Below are positions 17,094 through 25,870 of a stretch of DNA of 45,532 bases, in pieces. How positions within the stretch are numbered: the first letter of the stretch is position 1; each line of letters begins with the position of its first letter. The stretch comes from Terriglobia bacterium (GTDB lineage: Bacteria > Acidobacteriota > Terriglobia > Bryobacterales > UBA6623): NCBI GenBank assembly GCA_009838515.1, contig VXRL01000009.1:1-45532 (forward strand). The letters are read 5' to 3'. Below the pieces are notes generated by a model. It saw only the letters and a list, made by a program, of their open reading frames with translations. It was not told the origin of the DNA and did not search any database. A program made the translations under genes and the position numbers.

Positions 17094-17876
17094 CTAGGGA
17101 TCGTAGATGCCCATCACGTGCTGGTCGAAGTCGACCAGGGCTCCGGTCATCATGCAGGCTTCGTCGCTGAGCAGATACGCCGCCATGCCAGCCACGTCTC
17201 GCGGGCGCAGTATCCTGCCGAACGGCGCTCCCTTGTCCGCTGCTAGCAGCCAGTCCTCGGGCTGGCCCTCGAGGCGCTGCACGGCATGCTCGGCGGGAGT
17301 GGCCATCCAGCCGATGTTGAGGGCGTTCACCCGGATCTTGTGCGCTCTCTGAGAGTGCGCGGCGTTCCGTGTCAGGACGCCGAGCCCGCCCTTCGACACG
17401 CTGTAGGCGGTAAGGTTCGGCGTACCGCCGTGGGCCGACATGCTCTGGATGTTGACGATGCTGCCGCCATTGCCCTCGCGCTGCATGATGCGAACCGCAC
17501 CTTGGATGAGCAGGAACGGCGCGCGGAGGTTTATCGCCATGATCTTGTCCCAGTGCTCGGCCGACGTGTCTTCGAGCGTGCCGCGCTCAGTGCAGGCGGC
17601 GGCGTTAACCAAGCAGTCCACGCGCCCGAACTCTTGATCGGTCCGCTTGACGATTTCTTGGCATGCGGCCGTGCTGGCGAGTTCTGCTTGCACGAAGATC
17701 ACCCGGCATTGCGCGGATCCCAAGCCAGCCGCTAGCGCTTCGCCGCGTTCAGCCGAGCGGCCGGTCAGAACGATGCCCGCGGCTCCCCGTTCTGCCGAGA
17801 GGCGTGCGATCTCTTCGCCCAGGCCTTGGGTCGAGCCCGTGATCAGAATGACTTTGCCCTGCAGCGAATCAGGCAT
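17094..17876 (-). CDS. Short-chain dehydrogenase/reductase
   Basis: This 260-residue classical SDR has the cofactor motif TGSTQGLG (13-20), NAAA (91-94), a catalytic Ser in SMSAHGG (about S145-S147) and Y158-x3-K162 in YSVSK. Arg40 after the second strand (LTGRS) suggests NADP preference, an inference. The C-terminal region GRILRPRDVAGMAAYLLSDE is typical of the FabG/KduD-like branch. It is a single gene with the tRNA on one side and the YhaM-like gene on the other (72 bases away, same strand). Family members of this kind act on sugars or secondary alcohols, and the substrate cannot be assigned. Confidence 0.9.
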   Translation of the reverse strand: MPDSLQGKVILITGSTQGLGEEIARLSAERGAAGIVLTGRSAERGEALAAGLGSAQCRVIFVQAELASTAACQEIVKRTDQEFGRVDCLVNAAACTERGTLEDTSAEHWDKIMAINLRAPFLLIQGAVRIMQREGNGGSIVNIQSMSAHGGTPNLTAYSVSKGGLGVLTRNAAHSQRAHKIRVNALNIGWMATPAEHAVQRLEGQPEDWLLAADKGAPFGRILRPRDVAGMAAYLLSDEACMMTGALVDFDQHVMGIYDP

Positions 17877-17948
17877 GATTCCGTCTTCCTCGTTCCTGCG
17901 CAGCCCGCGCTGTGATGCCGCGCTTGCGTTCTGCGCGCGACGCCAGAA

Positions 17949-19190
17949 TCACTCCCGATTCTCGCCAGCCGGTCCGGAGGCGGAAAACAGGTCGGCTGTC
18001 GGCGGCGCGGCCGCTGTCTCGTCGTGCTCGCCTTGCACGAATCCAAGGCCAGATGAAGGCTCAGGATGCAATGCGGGCGGGACGAGTGGCGGGCTGTTCG
18101 TGCGAACCGGGACCGCCAGCCTCTCAGGCTGTGGCGTTGGAGAGCTCGGCTGTGATTCGGGACGCCTGCTGGCCCGCGCTTGCTCTCGCGACTCCTTTGG
18201 GGTGCTGGATTCGGAGCCCCTCCGCAGGAAAGCTCCCTTGTCGAGCACGAGGGATTCCAGCCCGCGATGGAATGGGCTCCACACCTGTTCGCCGGTGATT
18301 TCACCCGTGGCGGCGCGCATCATTTCGAGGCGCGAGTCAAGGTCGTCGATATAGTGCAGCGCGAGTGCTTCGGGAAACAGCGGCTGCTTGGGCGATCCGA
18401 ATTCCAACTTGCCGTGATGGCTCAGCACCAAGTGCAGCAGCAGCGTCTTCAGGCGTGGCGGGAAGCCCTCGACTTCATCGCAGCGGCGCTCCAGCCATGC
18501 GCTGCCAATGGCGATGTGGCCGAGGAGACGGCCCTCGTCGGTGTATTCGATCGCGTGGTCCACGCTGAGTTCGAAGATCTTGCCGAAATCGTGCAGCAGC
18601 ACCCCGGAGGCGAGCAGGTCGCCGTCGAGTTCGGAATAGTGGGATGCCAGCAGCCGGCTGACCTGAAGACAGCTCAGGACATGCTCCAGCAGGCCGCCGA
18701 CCCAAGCATGGTGCATGCCGCTGGCAGCCGGGGCTTGCTTGTAGCGGCGCGCGATTTCCTTGTCGCGGAAGATATCGCTCATGAGCCGCTTCAGGTGCGG
18801 ATCCGCGAAGCTTTCGATGGTCGCCAGGACTTCCCCGAACATCTCGTCGACGTCGCGTCTTGTGCGGGGCAGGAATTCGCCGGGATCGACTTGGGCGCGC
18901 GGCACGACCGCCAGCTTCCCAATGACGATCTGCGCCTGGCCGTTGTAGTCTTGGACCCGACCCCGGATCTCGACGAAGTCGCTGACCTTGAAGACTTCGG
19001 CGACGGCGCTGACGTTGTCCCACATACGGGCATCCATCACGCCCGTGCGATCCGCTAGTCGCAGCACGAGATACGGCTCGCCGCTTTTCTTCTTGGAGCG
19101 AATCTCCTTCGCTTGGACCAGGAAGGTGCTCTCGAAACGGGCGGTGCGATCGATCGTCTTCAGATCGGCGATGAAGCGGTCCTTGATCAC
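17949..19190 (-). CDS. YhaM-like 3'-5' exoribonuclease (OB fold plus HD domain)
   Basis: This 413-residue protein has an N-terminal OB-fold nucleic-acid-binding domain (about 15-100, with YLVLRLADRTGVMDARMWD) and an HD phosphohydrolase domain. Metal ligands are visible as H160-H161, H170 in GGLLEH, H200-D201 in LLHDFGK and the histidines of SHHGKLEFGSP near 260. This is the arrangement of YhaM/Cbf1-type 3'-5' exonucleases. The last 110 residues are Ser/Pro/Glu-rich and look disordered, which is longer than in Bacillus YhaM (about 314 residues). The start is a GTG at 19190 whose bases overlap the SurA-like stop (GTGA), so the two are translationally coupled. Confidence 0.88.
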   Translation of the reverse strand: MIKDRFIADLKTIDRTARFESTFLVQAKEIRSKKKSGEPYLVLRLADRTGVMDARMWDNVSAVAEVFKVSDFVEIRGRVQDYNGQAQIVIGKLAVVPRAQVDPGEFLPRTRRDVDEMFGEVLATIESFADPHLKRLMSDIFRDKEIARRYKQAPAASGMHHAWVGGLLEHVLSCLQVSRLLASHYSELDGDLLASGVLLHDFGKIFELSVDHAIEYTDEGRLLGHIAIGSAWLERRCDEVEGFPPRLKTLLLHLVLSHHGKLEFGSPKQPLFPEALALHYIDDLDSRLEMMRAATGEITGEQVWSPFHRGLESLVLDKGAFLRRGSESSTPKESREQARASRRPESQPSSPTPQPERLAVPVRTNSPPLVPPALHPEPSSGLGFVQGEHDETAAAPPTADLFSASGPAGENRE

Positions 19191-20365
19191 GACGCCGCGG
19201 CCCCGTCGGTCTCGTCCGCCGGCTCGGTGCTATCGTCGGAATCTTCCAGACCGACCTCTCCTTTCGGCAGCGGGATCATCCAGAGCAGGCGCTTGCGCCG
19301 GCGCGTGCGGATCACCTCTTCGCGGGTGGTTGTCAGCGGCGCCAGGCGAGACGGGTCGCTCCACGCAGTATTCATGCCGTCGACCGCGCCTTCGTCGGCG
19401 TAGCCGGGACGGATCTCGATGTAGGACTCCATCCGCAGTTCGCTGAGGTACTTGCGGATTTCGGGCTGGAAGCGCGGGCCGCTGATGATCGCGCGAATCT
19501 CCTCCTGCACCTCTTCCAATTCCGCCAAGCCCTCGCTGTAGTTCTGATCGACGCGCAGGAGCAGCAGTCCGTTGGGCACCTCGAGGATGTCCGTGATGTG
19601 CCCCTGGCGCTGCCCGAACACCGCGGACTCGATCTCTTCCCGGAGCATTCCGCGCCGGTAGATGCCGATGTCCCCCCCCAGTTCCTTGGTGGCCTCGTCT
19701 TCGGAGAAGCGCCGCGCCATCTCCGCGAAGGGCTCGCCACGCTCCACGCGCTCGTGGACTTCCTCGGCCTGCTTGCGCTTGGCATCCTGGTCACCCTCGA
19801 GCGAGATCAGGATCTGGCTCAGGCGGACGCCCTCCGAGCGCACGAACTCGTCCTTGTGGGCCTCGTAGTACTCTTCGATCTCGTCCCGCGTGACGATCAC
19901 CCGCCGGGACACCTCTTGGCCAAGCACCGCCTGGGACAGGAAGTTCTCGCGCATGCGATCCATCAGGTCCTCGGCCGGCTCTCCGGTGCGTTCAAGGACC
20001 CACGCTTCGAAGTCGTCGGTCGACTCGATGTTGTTGCGCCTCATGATCTCGTCCCGCTGGCGCAGCACCTGTGCTTGGATGTCGATGCCGAGTTCCTCGC
20101 CTTTTTGGACCAGCAGCCGCTGGTCGATCATGTCCCGCAAGACCGACTTCTCGCGCAGCAGCAGCTGCTCCTCGCGCTCGGCATCGGTTAGGGATGCATC
20201 GGCGAGCAGTTCGAGCCGGTCTTGCTCCAGCGTGCGCTCATACTCCGAGCGCAGAATGATTCCAGCGTTTACCTTGACGATGATCTCTTCGAGGATCATC
20301 ACATCGGCCTGGAGCACCGTGGCGAGCGCCAGCCCGGCCAGAGGCAGGTGGTAAGGCAATTTCAT
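19187..20365 (-). CDS. SurA-like periplasmic peptidyl-prolyl isomerase/chaperone
   Basis: This 392-residue protein helps fold outer-membrane proteins. It has a signal peptide (1-20), a SurA N-terminal domain (about 25-165, starting EEIIVKVNAGIILRSEYERT) and one PpiC/parvulin domain (about 175-275, with LSQILI, GEPFAEMARRFSEDEATKEL, GGDIGIYRRGML). E. coli SurA has two parvulin domains. A single one is common outside Proteobacteria. After the closing helix (RKYLSELRMESYIEIRPGY) comes an unusual tail: a basic cluster RTRRRKRLLW, then an acidic Ser/Asp/Glu stretch. It overlaps the YhaM-like gene by four bases. Confidence 0.88.
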   Translation of the reverse strand: MKLPYHLPLAGLALATVLQADVMILEEIIVKVNAGIILRSEYERTLEQDRLELLADASLTDAEREEQLLLREKSVLRDMIDQRLLVQKGEELGIDIQAQVLRQRDEIMRRNNIESTDDFEAWVLERTGEPAEDLMDRMRENFLSQAVLGQEVSRRVIVTRDEIEEYYEAHKDEFVRSEGVRLSQILISLEGDQDAKRKQAEEVHERVERGEPFAEMARRFSEDEATKELGGDIGIYRRGMLREEIESAVFGQRQGHITDILEVPNGLLLLRVDQNYSEGLAELEEVQEEIRAIISGPRFQPEIRKYLSELRMESYIEIRPGYADEGAVDGMNTAWSDPSRLAPLTTTREEVIRTRRRKRLLWMIPLPKGEVGLEDSDDSTEPADETDGAAAS

Positions 20366-20460
20366 TGCTTCCTGAAACCTATCTTCGCACGGTTCCGGGG
20401 TAGATGTTTCGTCTCGCTATCGGCGAGAACCCGGAATTGCGAGCGCCTCGCGTACCCGCG

Positions 20461-22284
20461 TTACTGCGCAGCGGCCGGAATGGTGAAGCCGACGCGGGCC
20501 CCGGAAGTATCGGATTCGACTCGAAACTCCACTGCTCCCTCGTAGCACAGTTGCAGCCGGCGCTCGACGCTGCGCAGCCCGTGGCCGCGGTCCCGCTGGG
20601 CCTGAGTGTCGAAGCCGGGGCCGTTATCTGCCACCTCAACGCGCAGTCCGCCCGAATCCTCGCGGGCCGAGACCCGCACTTCGCCGCCATCGGCCTTGCG
20701 GCTCACGCCGTGCTTCACCGCGTTTTCCACCAAGGGCTGGATCGACAACGCCGGCACTCGGCTGAAGCGGACTCGCTCGTCGATCTCTATGCGGGTCGTC
20801 AGCCGATCTGCCAAGCGGAGCCTCTCGATCTGCAGGTAAGCCTCGACGATATCGATCTCATCGGTGAGCGAGACGAGCCGCTGCTTGGTGCTCAACGAGT
20901 AGCGGAAGATATCAGCCAGGTTCAACAGAGTCTTGCGGGCAGCTGTGGCTCCCGCGGGAATGATCGCGTTGAGGGCGTTCAGGGAGTTGAACAGGAAGTG
21001 CGGGTTGATCTGGGCCCGGAGTGCCGCGATCTCGGCATCGCGCAACAGGCTATCTTGCTCGTCCCGACGCATTGCCTCGACCCGCCTGGCAACCGCCGCA
21101 GCGAGCAAGTCTAGATCGGCTAGATCCACGCTCAGATAGCGACGCCCGCCGTCGCGCGCGCCGAGGACCAAGAGACGCTGGGCTCCTATTCCATCCCGCA
21201 GCGGCACCACTGCCTCGCTCCAGCCGTGGCCGGCCGCATGGAGCGCCTCTAGGCAAGGCGCGGGAATGGTTTCTGACTTTTCGACGCGCACTTTGCTGCC
21301 TGCGCTCAACAGATCCCAGTGCTCCGCGGACACGAATTCAGCGATCGCCGCGGCCGCTTCCGCCAGGAAGGCGTTCTCGTCATCGGCCTCCAGCGTGCCA
21401 ACGGCGCGGGTGGCGGCCTGCAGGTTCTTGCGCCTGAAGAGGCTGTTCTCCGCCCAAGCGCCCATGCGCTGGCCGATCGCGGGATAAGCCAAGATCGCCA
21501 AGCCAGACAGCACCAAGAATGCCGCCAAGTCTGATGCGGTCTGGGAGGCGGCCCGCACCAAGCCCAGCAGATCTGCCACCCATAGGATCGTGCCTGCGAA
21601 CGCTGCCGCCAAGAAGACGGACCCGGCCAGTCGGATGAACACGTCCATCAGCAAGAAGCGGTAGTCTTGCATCAGCACGAATAGGGCCAACGGGATGCCG
21701 GCATGGTGGAACGCCAATTCATGCAACCACGCTCCAGGCTCGTGGGCGCGGCCAAAGTGGACGAACGAAAGAGCCAGCAGGAACAGTGCCATCGCCGCCA
21801 GCGTCCGCATGCCCGAGCGTGTCCGCTGAGACCCACCGCGCGCGAGCAGCACCGCGCCGACGATTGACAGGGAGCCGAAGCCATAGTTGATCCAAGCCAG
21901 GCCCGCATCATGACTGGCAACCGGCACACCCAAGGCGCTCGTGACGTGGATGATCGCCGCTACAGCGCCCACTGCGTACCCGGCTGCGGACAGCCAGCGA
22001 TGCTCGTTTCCAAGCGCCGAGTGCAGCAGCGTGCAGGGCAGCAGGCTCAGGAAGGCGAGGCTCACGGCCGAGACGGCAGCCTGAAACTGCCCCGCAGGCT
22101 CGGCCAGCAGGGCCAGCAACGACCCGAGATTCCAGCACAGTGCTAGCGCAGCTGCGGCCGCTGGCACGCCGATGTCCCGGCGCGGGCTCCGCGCGAGTAG
22201 GCTCAGGAAGGCTCCAAACGCCGCGATTCCGGCTGCGTGCCCCAGCAGGTTCAGCAGGATCGGAAAGTGATTCGCGAATTCCAC
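20461..22284 (-). CDS. LytS-type sensor histidine kinase with multi-pass sensor domain
   Basis: In this 607-residue kinase the first 270 residues hold about seven hydrophobic spans, a 7TM-type sensor. A GAF-like linker (about 290-400) follows, then the His_kinase domain with QINPHFLFNSLNALNAI (phospho-His near residue 428), and an HATPase_c domain with ENAVKHGVSRKADGG (N-box), VADNGPGFD (G1) and GHGLRSVERRL (G2). This is the LytS/YehU architecture. The start is GTG at 22284, with no strong ribosome site. Its cognate LytTR regulator is probably the gene at 23445-24212, which lies beyond a small coiled-coil gene and is transcribed the other way. Confidence 0.9.
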   Translation of the reverse strand: MEFANHFPILLNLLGHAAGIAAFGAFLSLLARSPRRDIGVPAAAAALALCWNLGSLLALLAEPAGQFQAAVSAVSLAFLSLLPCTLLHSALGNEHRWLSAAGYAVGAVAAIIHVTSALGVPVASHDAGLAWINYGFGSLSIVGAVLLARGGSQRTRSGMRTLAAMALFLLALSFVHFGRAHEPGAWLHELAFHHAGIPLALFVLMQDYRFLLMDVFIRLAGSVFLAAAFAGTILWVADLLGLVRAASQTASDLAAFLVLSGLAILAYPAIGQRMGAWAENSLFRRKNLQAATRAVGTLEADDENAFLAEAAAAIAEFVSAEHWDLLSAGSKVRVEKSETIPAPCLEALHAAGHGWSEAVVPLRDGIGAQRLLVLGARDGGRRYLSVDLADLDLLAAAVARRVEAMRRDEQDSLLRDAEIAALRAQINPHFLFNSLNALNAIIPAGATAARKTLLNLADIFRYSLSTKQRLVSLTDEIDIVEAYLQIERLRLADRLTTRIEIDERVRFSRVPALSIQPLVENAVKHGVSRKADGGEVRVSAREDSGGLRVEVADNGPGFDTQAQRDRGHGLRSVERRLQLCYEGAVEFRVESDTSGARVGFTIPAAAQ

Positions 22285-22566
22285 CTAGCGCCTCGCCCCG
22301 CCGTCCTGGTTTCGAATCCTAGGGCCTAGCCTCGCCGGATTCTCGGCGCCGCCCCTGTCTCGCCAGCCGTTCGGGCGATGGGATGAAGTGAAGGCGAGCC
22401 GGGCAGGTCGTGGCTGACTATTCGCGTCAGCCACGCTTGGCGGCTGATTCGATTCGTGCAACGTGCAACTTACCAACTCTTGCGTCTCGTCGGAGGCCTG
22501 AGCCGAGTTGGCCGTCTGCAATTCTGCCAAGGAACCTGTCCGGTTACGGGATTCTGGAACGCCTGC

Positions 22567-23067
22567 CTAGGGCAAGCCAGTCGCCCAACCGCTGACGGCC
22601 TTCCAGATCATCCCTCCGATTCCAGCCGTGATGGCTACGGCAACGGGTACAACAAGCAGCAAGAGCAGCTTCCGATAGCTTGCGAGATGGCCATCGAACT
22701 GGGCTTGCATGCTGTCGAACCGCTGTTCCATCTTGTCAAAGCGCCGTTCCATCCCATCGAAGCGCTGGTCGATGGCTTTGAAGCCCGTTCTCGTCTCGCG
22801 CTCGATCGACTCGAAGCGACGGTCGACGGCCTCAAATCTCGTCTCAACTTCAGCCTTGAAGCCCTTAAGCGCCACGTGAAGCGCCTCGATGCGCGACAGA
22901 ACCTGGAGCTTCGATTGCTCCACGAGCTCTAGGGCGACGCGCTTGGCTTCCGACGTCATGGCCTCCGTCGCATTATACGCTTCGTCCGGGTCGGCCCCGA
23001 GGCGGATCAGTAGAGCGGCCATGGATTTGTGGCTTGCGGTTGCGGGTGTGTCAGTCTTGTGTGCCAT
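22567..23067 (-). CDS. Small membrane-anchored heptad-repeat coiled-coil protein
   Basis: This 166-residue protein has a short polar start (MAHKTDTPATASHKSMAAL), then a long helix (about 30-130) made of heptads on an xxRF(E/D)xx(E/D)RR theme: TRFEAVDRRFESIER, DQRFDGMERRFDKMEQRF. A single membrane span near 135-157 (LLLLLVVPVAVAITAGIGG) precedes a short C-terminus. The layout resembles DUF1640/CCDC90 or XhlA-like proteins, without a firm match. A GGAGG seven bases before the ATG makes the start secure. It lies between the LytS-type kinase (same strand) and its regulator (opposite strand), so it may be a target or accessory of that signalling pair. This is inference. Confidence 0.7.
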   Translation of the reverse strand: MAHKTDTPATASHKSMAALLIRLGADPDEAYNATEAMTSEAKRVALELVEQSKLQVLSRIEALHVALKGFKAEVETRFEAVDRRFESIERETRTGFKAIDQRFDGMERRFDKMEQRFDSMQAQFDGHLASYRKLLLLLVVPVAVAITAGIGGMIWKAVSGWATGLP

Positions 23068-23444
23068 GTTTTCCTCCAGTGACTGGGAATGAACTCTGGA
23101 TTCGTAGAATCATCGTTCTTTGTATGTTTACTATGGTATATAACATTTTATATGTCTAGTATATATACATATAGAGATTTGAGATTATCTCTCTTTCAAT
23201 AGATTCTTTGCTATCTGACGAGCGATGCTGCGTTTCCAGGCTTTGAGACTGCGTTCGCCCTCTGCCCCAGCGTTAGGGCAATATTCGTCGGATTCGAGGA
23301 TCGAATCGCATCCGATGCCCGCGTCGTGCCCCGGGCCAGTGGACCGATTGGCCAGCTCTGACGGCCCGTTCGGTGACTCCAGCGTTCCGTTCGCGTCATT
23401 CTCTGACCTGCCTCTGCGGTTGCCGTGATACAACATCGGACAGT
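23068..23444. promoter_or_regulatory. AT-rich divergent promoter region between the coiled-coil gene and the LytTR regulator
   Basis: About 23110-23215 is strikingly AT-rich in an otherwise GC-rich window. It includes the palindrome GTATATATAC (23159-23168), several TATA-type -10 candidates, and an inverted repeat AGAGAT/ATCTCT (23173-23178 and 23187-23192). It is the only control region for both flanking genes. A leftward 83-codon frame at 23436-23185 ends in a basic helix (AWKRSIARQIAKNLLKER) but has no recognisable family and may be chance. Confidence 0.5.
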
Positions 23445-24212
23445 ATGCCCGACAGGCCAGTCCAGACTCTGCGGACCCTGATCGTCGACGACGAGCGCGC
23501 TGCTCGCGACGTGCTGCGCCGGGACTTGGCCCAGATCGACGGCGTCGAGATCGTGGGCGAGGCCGAGAACGGGTTAGCCGCGATGGAGCGGATCGAGGAA
23601 TTGCATCCCGACCTGGTGCTTCTCGATATCCAGATGCCCCTCCACGACGGGTTCGAAGTGGTTCGCGGTATCGACGGGCAACTGCCCTCGATCGTTTTCG
23701 TGACCGCCTACAGCGAGCACGCGCTGAAAGCGTTCGAGATCGGCGCGGTCGACTACTTGTTGAAGCCGTTCAGCGTCGAGCGACTCGACCGCTCGATCCA
23801 ACGGGCTCGGCGTGCCCACAGGAATCCTCGGGACAACGCTGAGCGCGTGGCGCGGACAGTTAACGCTGCAGCTCAGCGCGGTCGGCAGAGTTCGAAGATC
23901 GTCGCCTGCCACGGGCGCGAATTCTTGCTGATAGATCTCGATCAGGTCTATGCCTTTCAAGCTTCGGGCGAGATCGTCTGGATCCAGACGCAGAGCAAGC
24001 GCTACCGTGCCACGCAGACGCTGACAGCCATCGCGGCCAAGCTGGCCGGCTCGAGTTTTCTGCGTGTGCACAGGTCAGTTCTTGTCAACAGCGACAAGAT
24101 TGGCCGCATCAGCTCGCTGAGCAGTCGCCGCTGGCTGCTAACGCTGGTCAACGGCTTGCAGTACACCGTGAGCAAGCGCAACGCTGCGATTGTGCGCACG
24201 TTGCTGCAGTGA
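23445..24212 (+). CDS. LytTR-type DNA-binding response regulator
   Basis: In this 255-residue regulator the receiver domain has D15-D16, phospho-acceptor D61 in LVLLDIQMP, T87 and K107 in YLLKPFS. The LytTR DNA-binding domain covers about 145-255, with GREFLLIDLDQVYAFQAS, RVHRSVLVNSDKI and YTVSKRNAAIVRTLL. LytTR proteins bind pairs of imperfect direct repeats upstream of their targets. The ATG at 23445 begins MPDRPVQTLRTLIVDDE. The frame open to 23373 lacks family similarity. The cognate kinase is probably the LytS-type gene at 20461-22284. The intervening coiled-coil gene and AT-rich region are candidate targets. Confidence 0.92.
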   Translation: MPDRPVQTLRTLIVDDERAARDVLRRDLAQIDGVEIVGEAENGLAAMERIEELHPDLVLLDIQMPLHDGFEVVRGIDGQLPSIVFVTAYSEHALKAFEIGAVDYLLKPFSVERLDRSIQRARRAHRNPRDNAERVARTVNAAAQRGRQSSKIVACHGREFLLIDLDQVYAFQASGEIVWIQTQSKRYRATQTLTAIAAKLAGSSFLRVHRSVLVNSDKIGRISSLSSRRWLLTLVNGLQYTVSKRNAAIVRTLLQ

Positions 24213-24249
24213 GTGCCGCCACGGGCATCGGCGCGTGTCCACCAGGGGG

Positions 24250-25731
24250 TCAGCCGTCCAAGGCTGCCCGCAGCATCTGATTGACGAGCTTGGGGTTAGC
24301 CTGGCCCCGGGTGGCCTTCATCACCTGTCCCACGAAGTAACCGAGCACGCCCGTCTTGCCACCGCGATACTGTTGCACCTGGCGTTCGGACCGGGCTAGG
24401 ACTTCGCTGATAATCTTGTCCAGCTCGTCTGTGTCACTGATCTGTCGCAGGCCCTCGGCTTCGATGATCTCAGGGGCGGCCTTGCCGCTCTCGAACATTT
24501 TGGCAAAGACTTCCTTGCCGAGCTTGCCCGACAGGGTCCCTTCGTTCACCAAGGCGACCAGCTCGCCGAGTTCCGCCGCGCCCACGGGGGAGTCCTCGAT
24601 AGCCTTGCCCGCGGCGTTCAGGGCCCCCATCAATTCGCCCTGCACCCAGTTGGACGCGATCTTGGGATTGCCGGCAGCCTTGGCTACGGCCTCGAAGTAA
24701 CCCGCTGTCGCGGCTGTCAGCGTGAGGACCTTGGCGTCGTAGTCGGACAGCCCGTAGGCCTCGACGAACCGCTTCCGCATGGCCGGGGGCAACTCCGGTA
24801 TCTCGTCACGAATCGCGTCCAACCACTCGTCCTCGACGATGAGGGGGGGCAGGTCAGGCTCGGGGAAGTACCGGTAGTCGTGGGAATCCTCTTTGCCGCG
24901 CATGCCTGCGGTGGCGCCGGTGGCGGTGTTGAATAGGCGGGTTTCTTGCACTACGGCGCCACCGGCCTCCAGCAGCGCCGCTTGGCGCGCGATCTCGTAC
25001 TGGATGGCCTGCTTGACGAAGCGAAACGAGTTGAGATTCTTGATTTCGCAGCGCGTGCCGAACTTGTCGCTGCCCCGCAGGCGGACCGAGACATTGGCGT
25101 CGCAGCGCAACTGCCCTTTCTCCATGTCGCAGTCGGAGGCGCGGGCGAACTGCATCACCAGCTTGAGCTCGCTGAGGTAGGCCACCGCTTCGTCGGCGCT
25201 TCGCAGGTCCGGCTCGCTCACGATCTCGCAGAGCGGCGCGCCAGCACGGTTCAGATCCACATAGCTGTAGCGATGCGAGTCCGGGAACCCGTCGTGAACG
25301 GTCTTGCCGGCATCCTCTTCCATGTGCAGACGGGTGATCCCGATGCGCTTGGCGAGCTCTCCGGTCTGGATCTCCAGCCAGCCATGCTCGGCAAGAGGGT
25401 GGTCGTATTGGGAGATCTGGTAGCCCTTCGGCAAGTCGGGGTAGAAGTAGTTCTTGCGCGCGAACTGTGAGTAACGGTTGACCTGGCAGTTGATCGCCAA
25501 CGAGGCGCGCACTGCCAGCGAGACCGCCTCGCGGTTCAGCACGGGCAGGGCCCCCGGCAACCCCAGTACGACGGGATCGGTCTGAGTGTTCGGCGCGTTG
25601 CCGAAGGCGTGGCTTGAATGGGAGAAGATCTTGGTCTTTGTCTTGAGCTGAACGTGGACTTCTAGGCCGATGACGGGCTCGTATCTCGCGATGGTAGCTT
25701 CGTCCGCTAGACCTGCATCCAAGGAGGACAT
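24250..25731 (-). CDS. gatB: Aspartyl/glutamyl-tRNA(Asn/Gln) amidotransferase subunit B
   Basis: This 493-residue subunit of GatCAB converts Glu-tRNA(Gln) and Asp-tRNA(Asn) to the amide forms. The N-terminal kinase-like domain shows YEPVIGLEVHVQLKTKTKIF, the family signature YPDLPKGYQISQYD and HMEEDAGKTVHD. DANVSVRLRG and FGTRCEIKNLNSFRFVKQAI follow. The C-terminal YqeY/tail domain ends NPKLVNQMLRAALDG. The length is usual for GatB. The partners gatA and gatC are not in the window. A promoter-like element at 25755-25772, identical to one before phoH, ends 24 bases upstream of the ATG. Confidence 0.97.
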   Translation of the reverse strand: MSSLDAGLADEATIARYEPVIGLEVHVQLKTKTKIFSHSSHAFGNAPNTQTDPVVLGLPGALPVLNREAVSLAVRASLAINCQVNRYSQFARKNYFYPDLPKGYQISQYDHPLAEHGWLEIQTGELAKRIGITRLHMEEDAGKTVHDGFPDSHRYSYVDLNRAGAPLCEIVSEPDLRSADEAVAYLSELKLVMQFARASDCDMEKGQLRCDANVSVRLRGSDKFGTRCEIKNLNSFRFVKQAIQYEIARQAALLEAGGAVVQETRLFNTATGATAGMRGKEDSHDYRYFPEPDLPPLIVEDEWLDAIRDEIPELPPAMRKRFVEAYGLSDYDAKVLTLTAATAGYFEAVAKAAGNPKIASNWVQGELMGALNAAGKAIEDSPVGAAELGELVALVNEGTLSGKLGKEVFAKMFESGKAAPEIIEAEGLRQISDTDELDKIISEVLARSERQVQQYRGGKTGVLGYFVGQVMKATRGQANPKLVNQMLRAALDG

Positions 25732-25754
25732 TGGCTGGGAGACCTACGGACCGA

Positions 25755-25772
25755 GCCCGAATCGGATTATAT
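25755..25772 (-). promoter_or_regulatory. gatB promoter-like element, TATAAT followed by CCGATTCGG palindrome
   Basis: Read leftward, a consensus -10 hexamer TATAAT (25771-25766) is followed at once by the hyphenated palindrome CCGATTCGG and GC. The 18 bases are identical to those at 32760-32777 before phoH. No good -35 match lies 16-18 bases upstream, so activity may depend on another factor. Confidence 0.6.
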
Positions 25773-25870
25773 CAATGTCGTTTTCCGCGCCTTGGACCGG
25801 CAGAACCGCGCTCGATTCGCCGCAGGTCGCCGTACCGCCCAGTCAGGCATTGCTGCACAATGGAAGAGGC

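Noticed and set aside
23185..23436. Leftward 83-codon frame in the AT-rich region as a gene
   Set aside because: The translation has no family, no ribosome site and a low-complexity middle. It is likely chance, though its basic C-terminal helix was noted.
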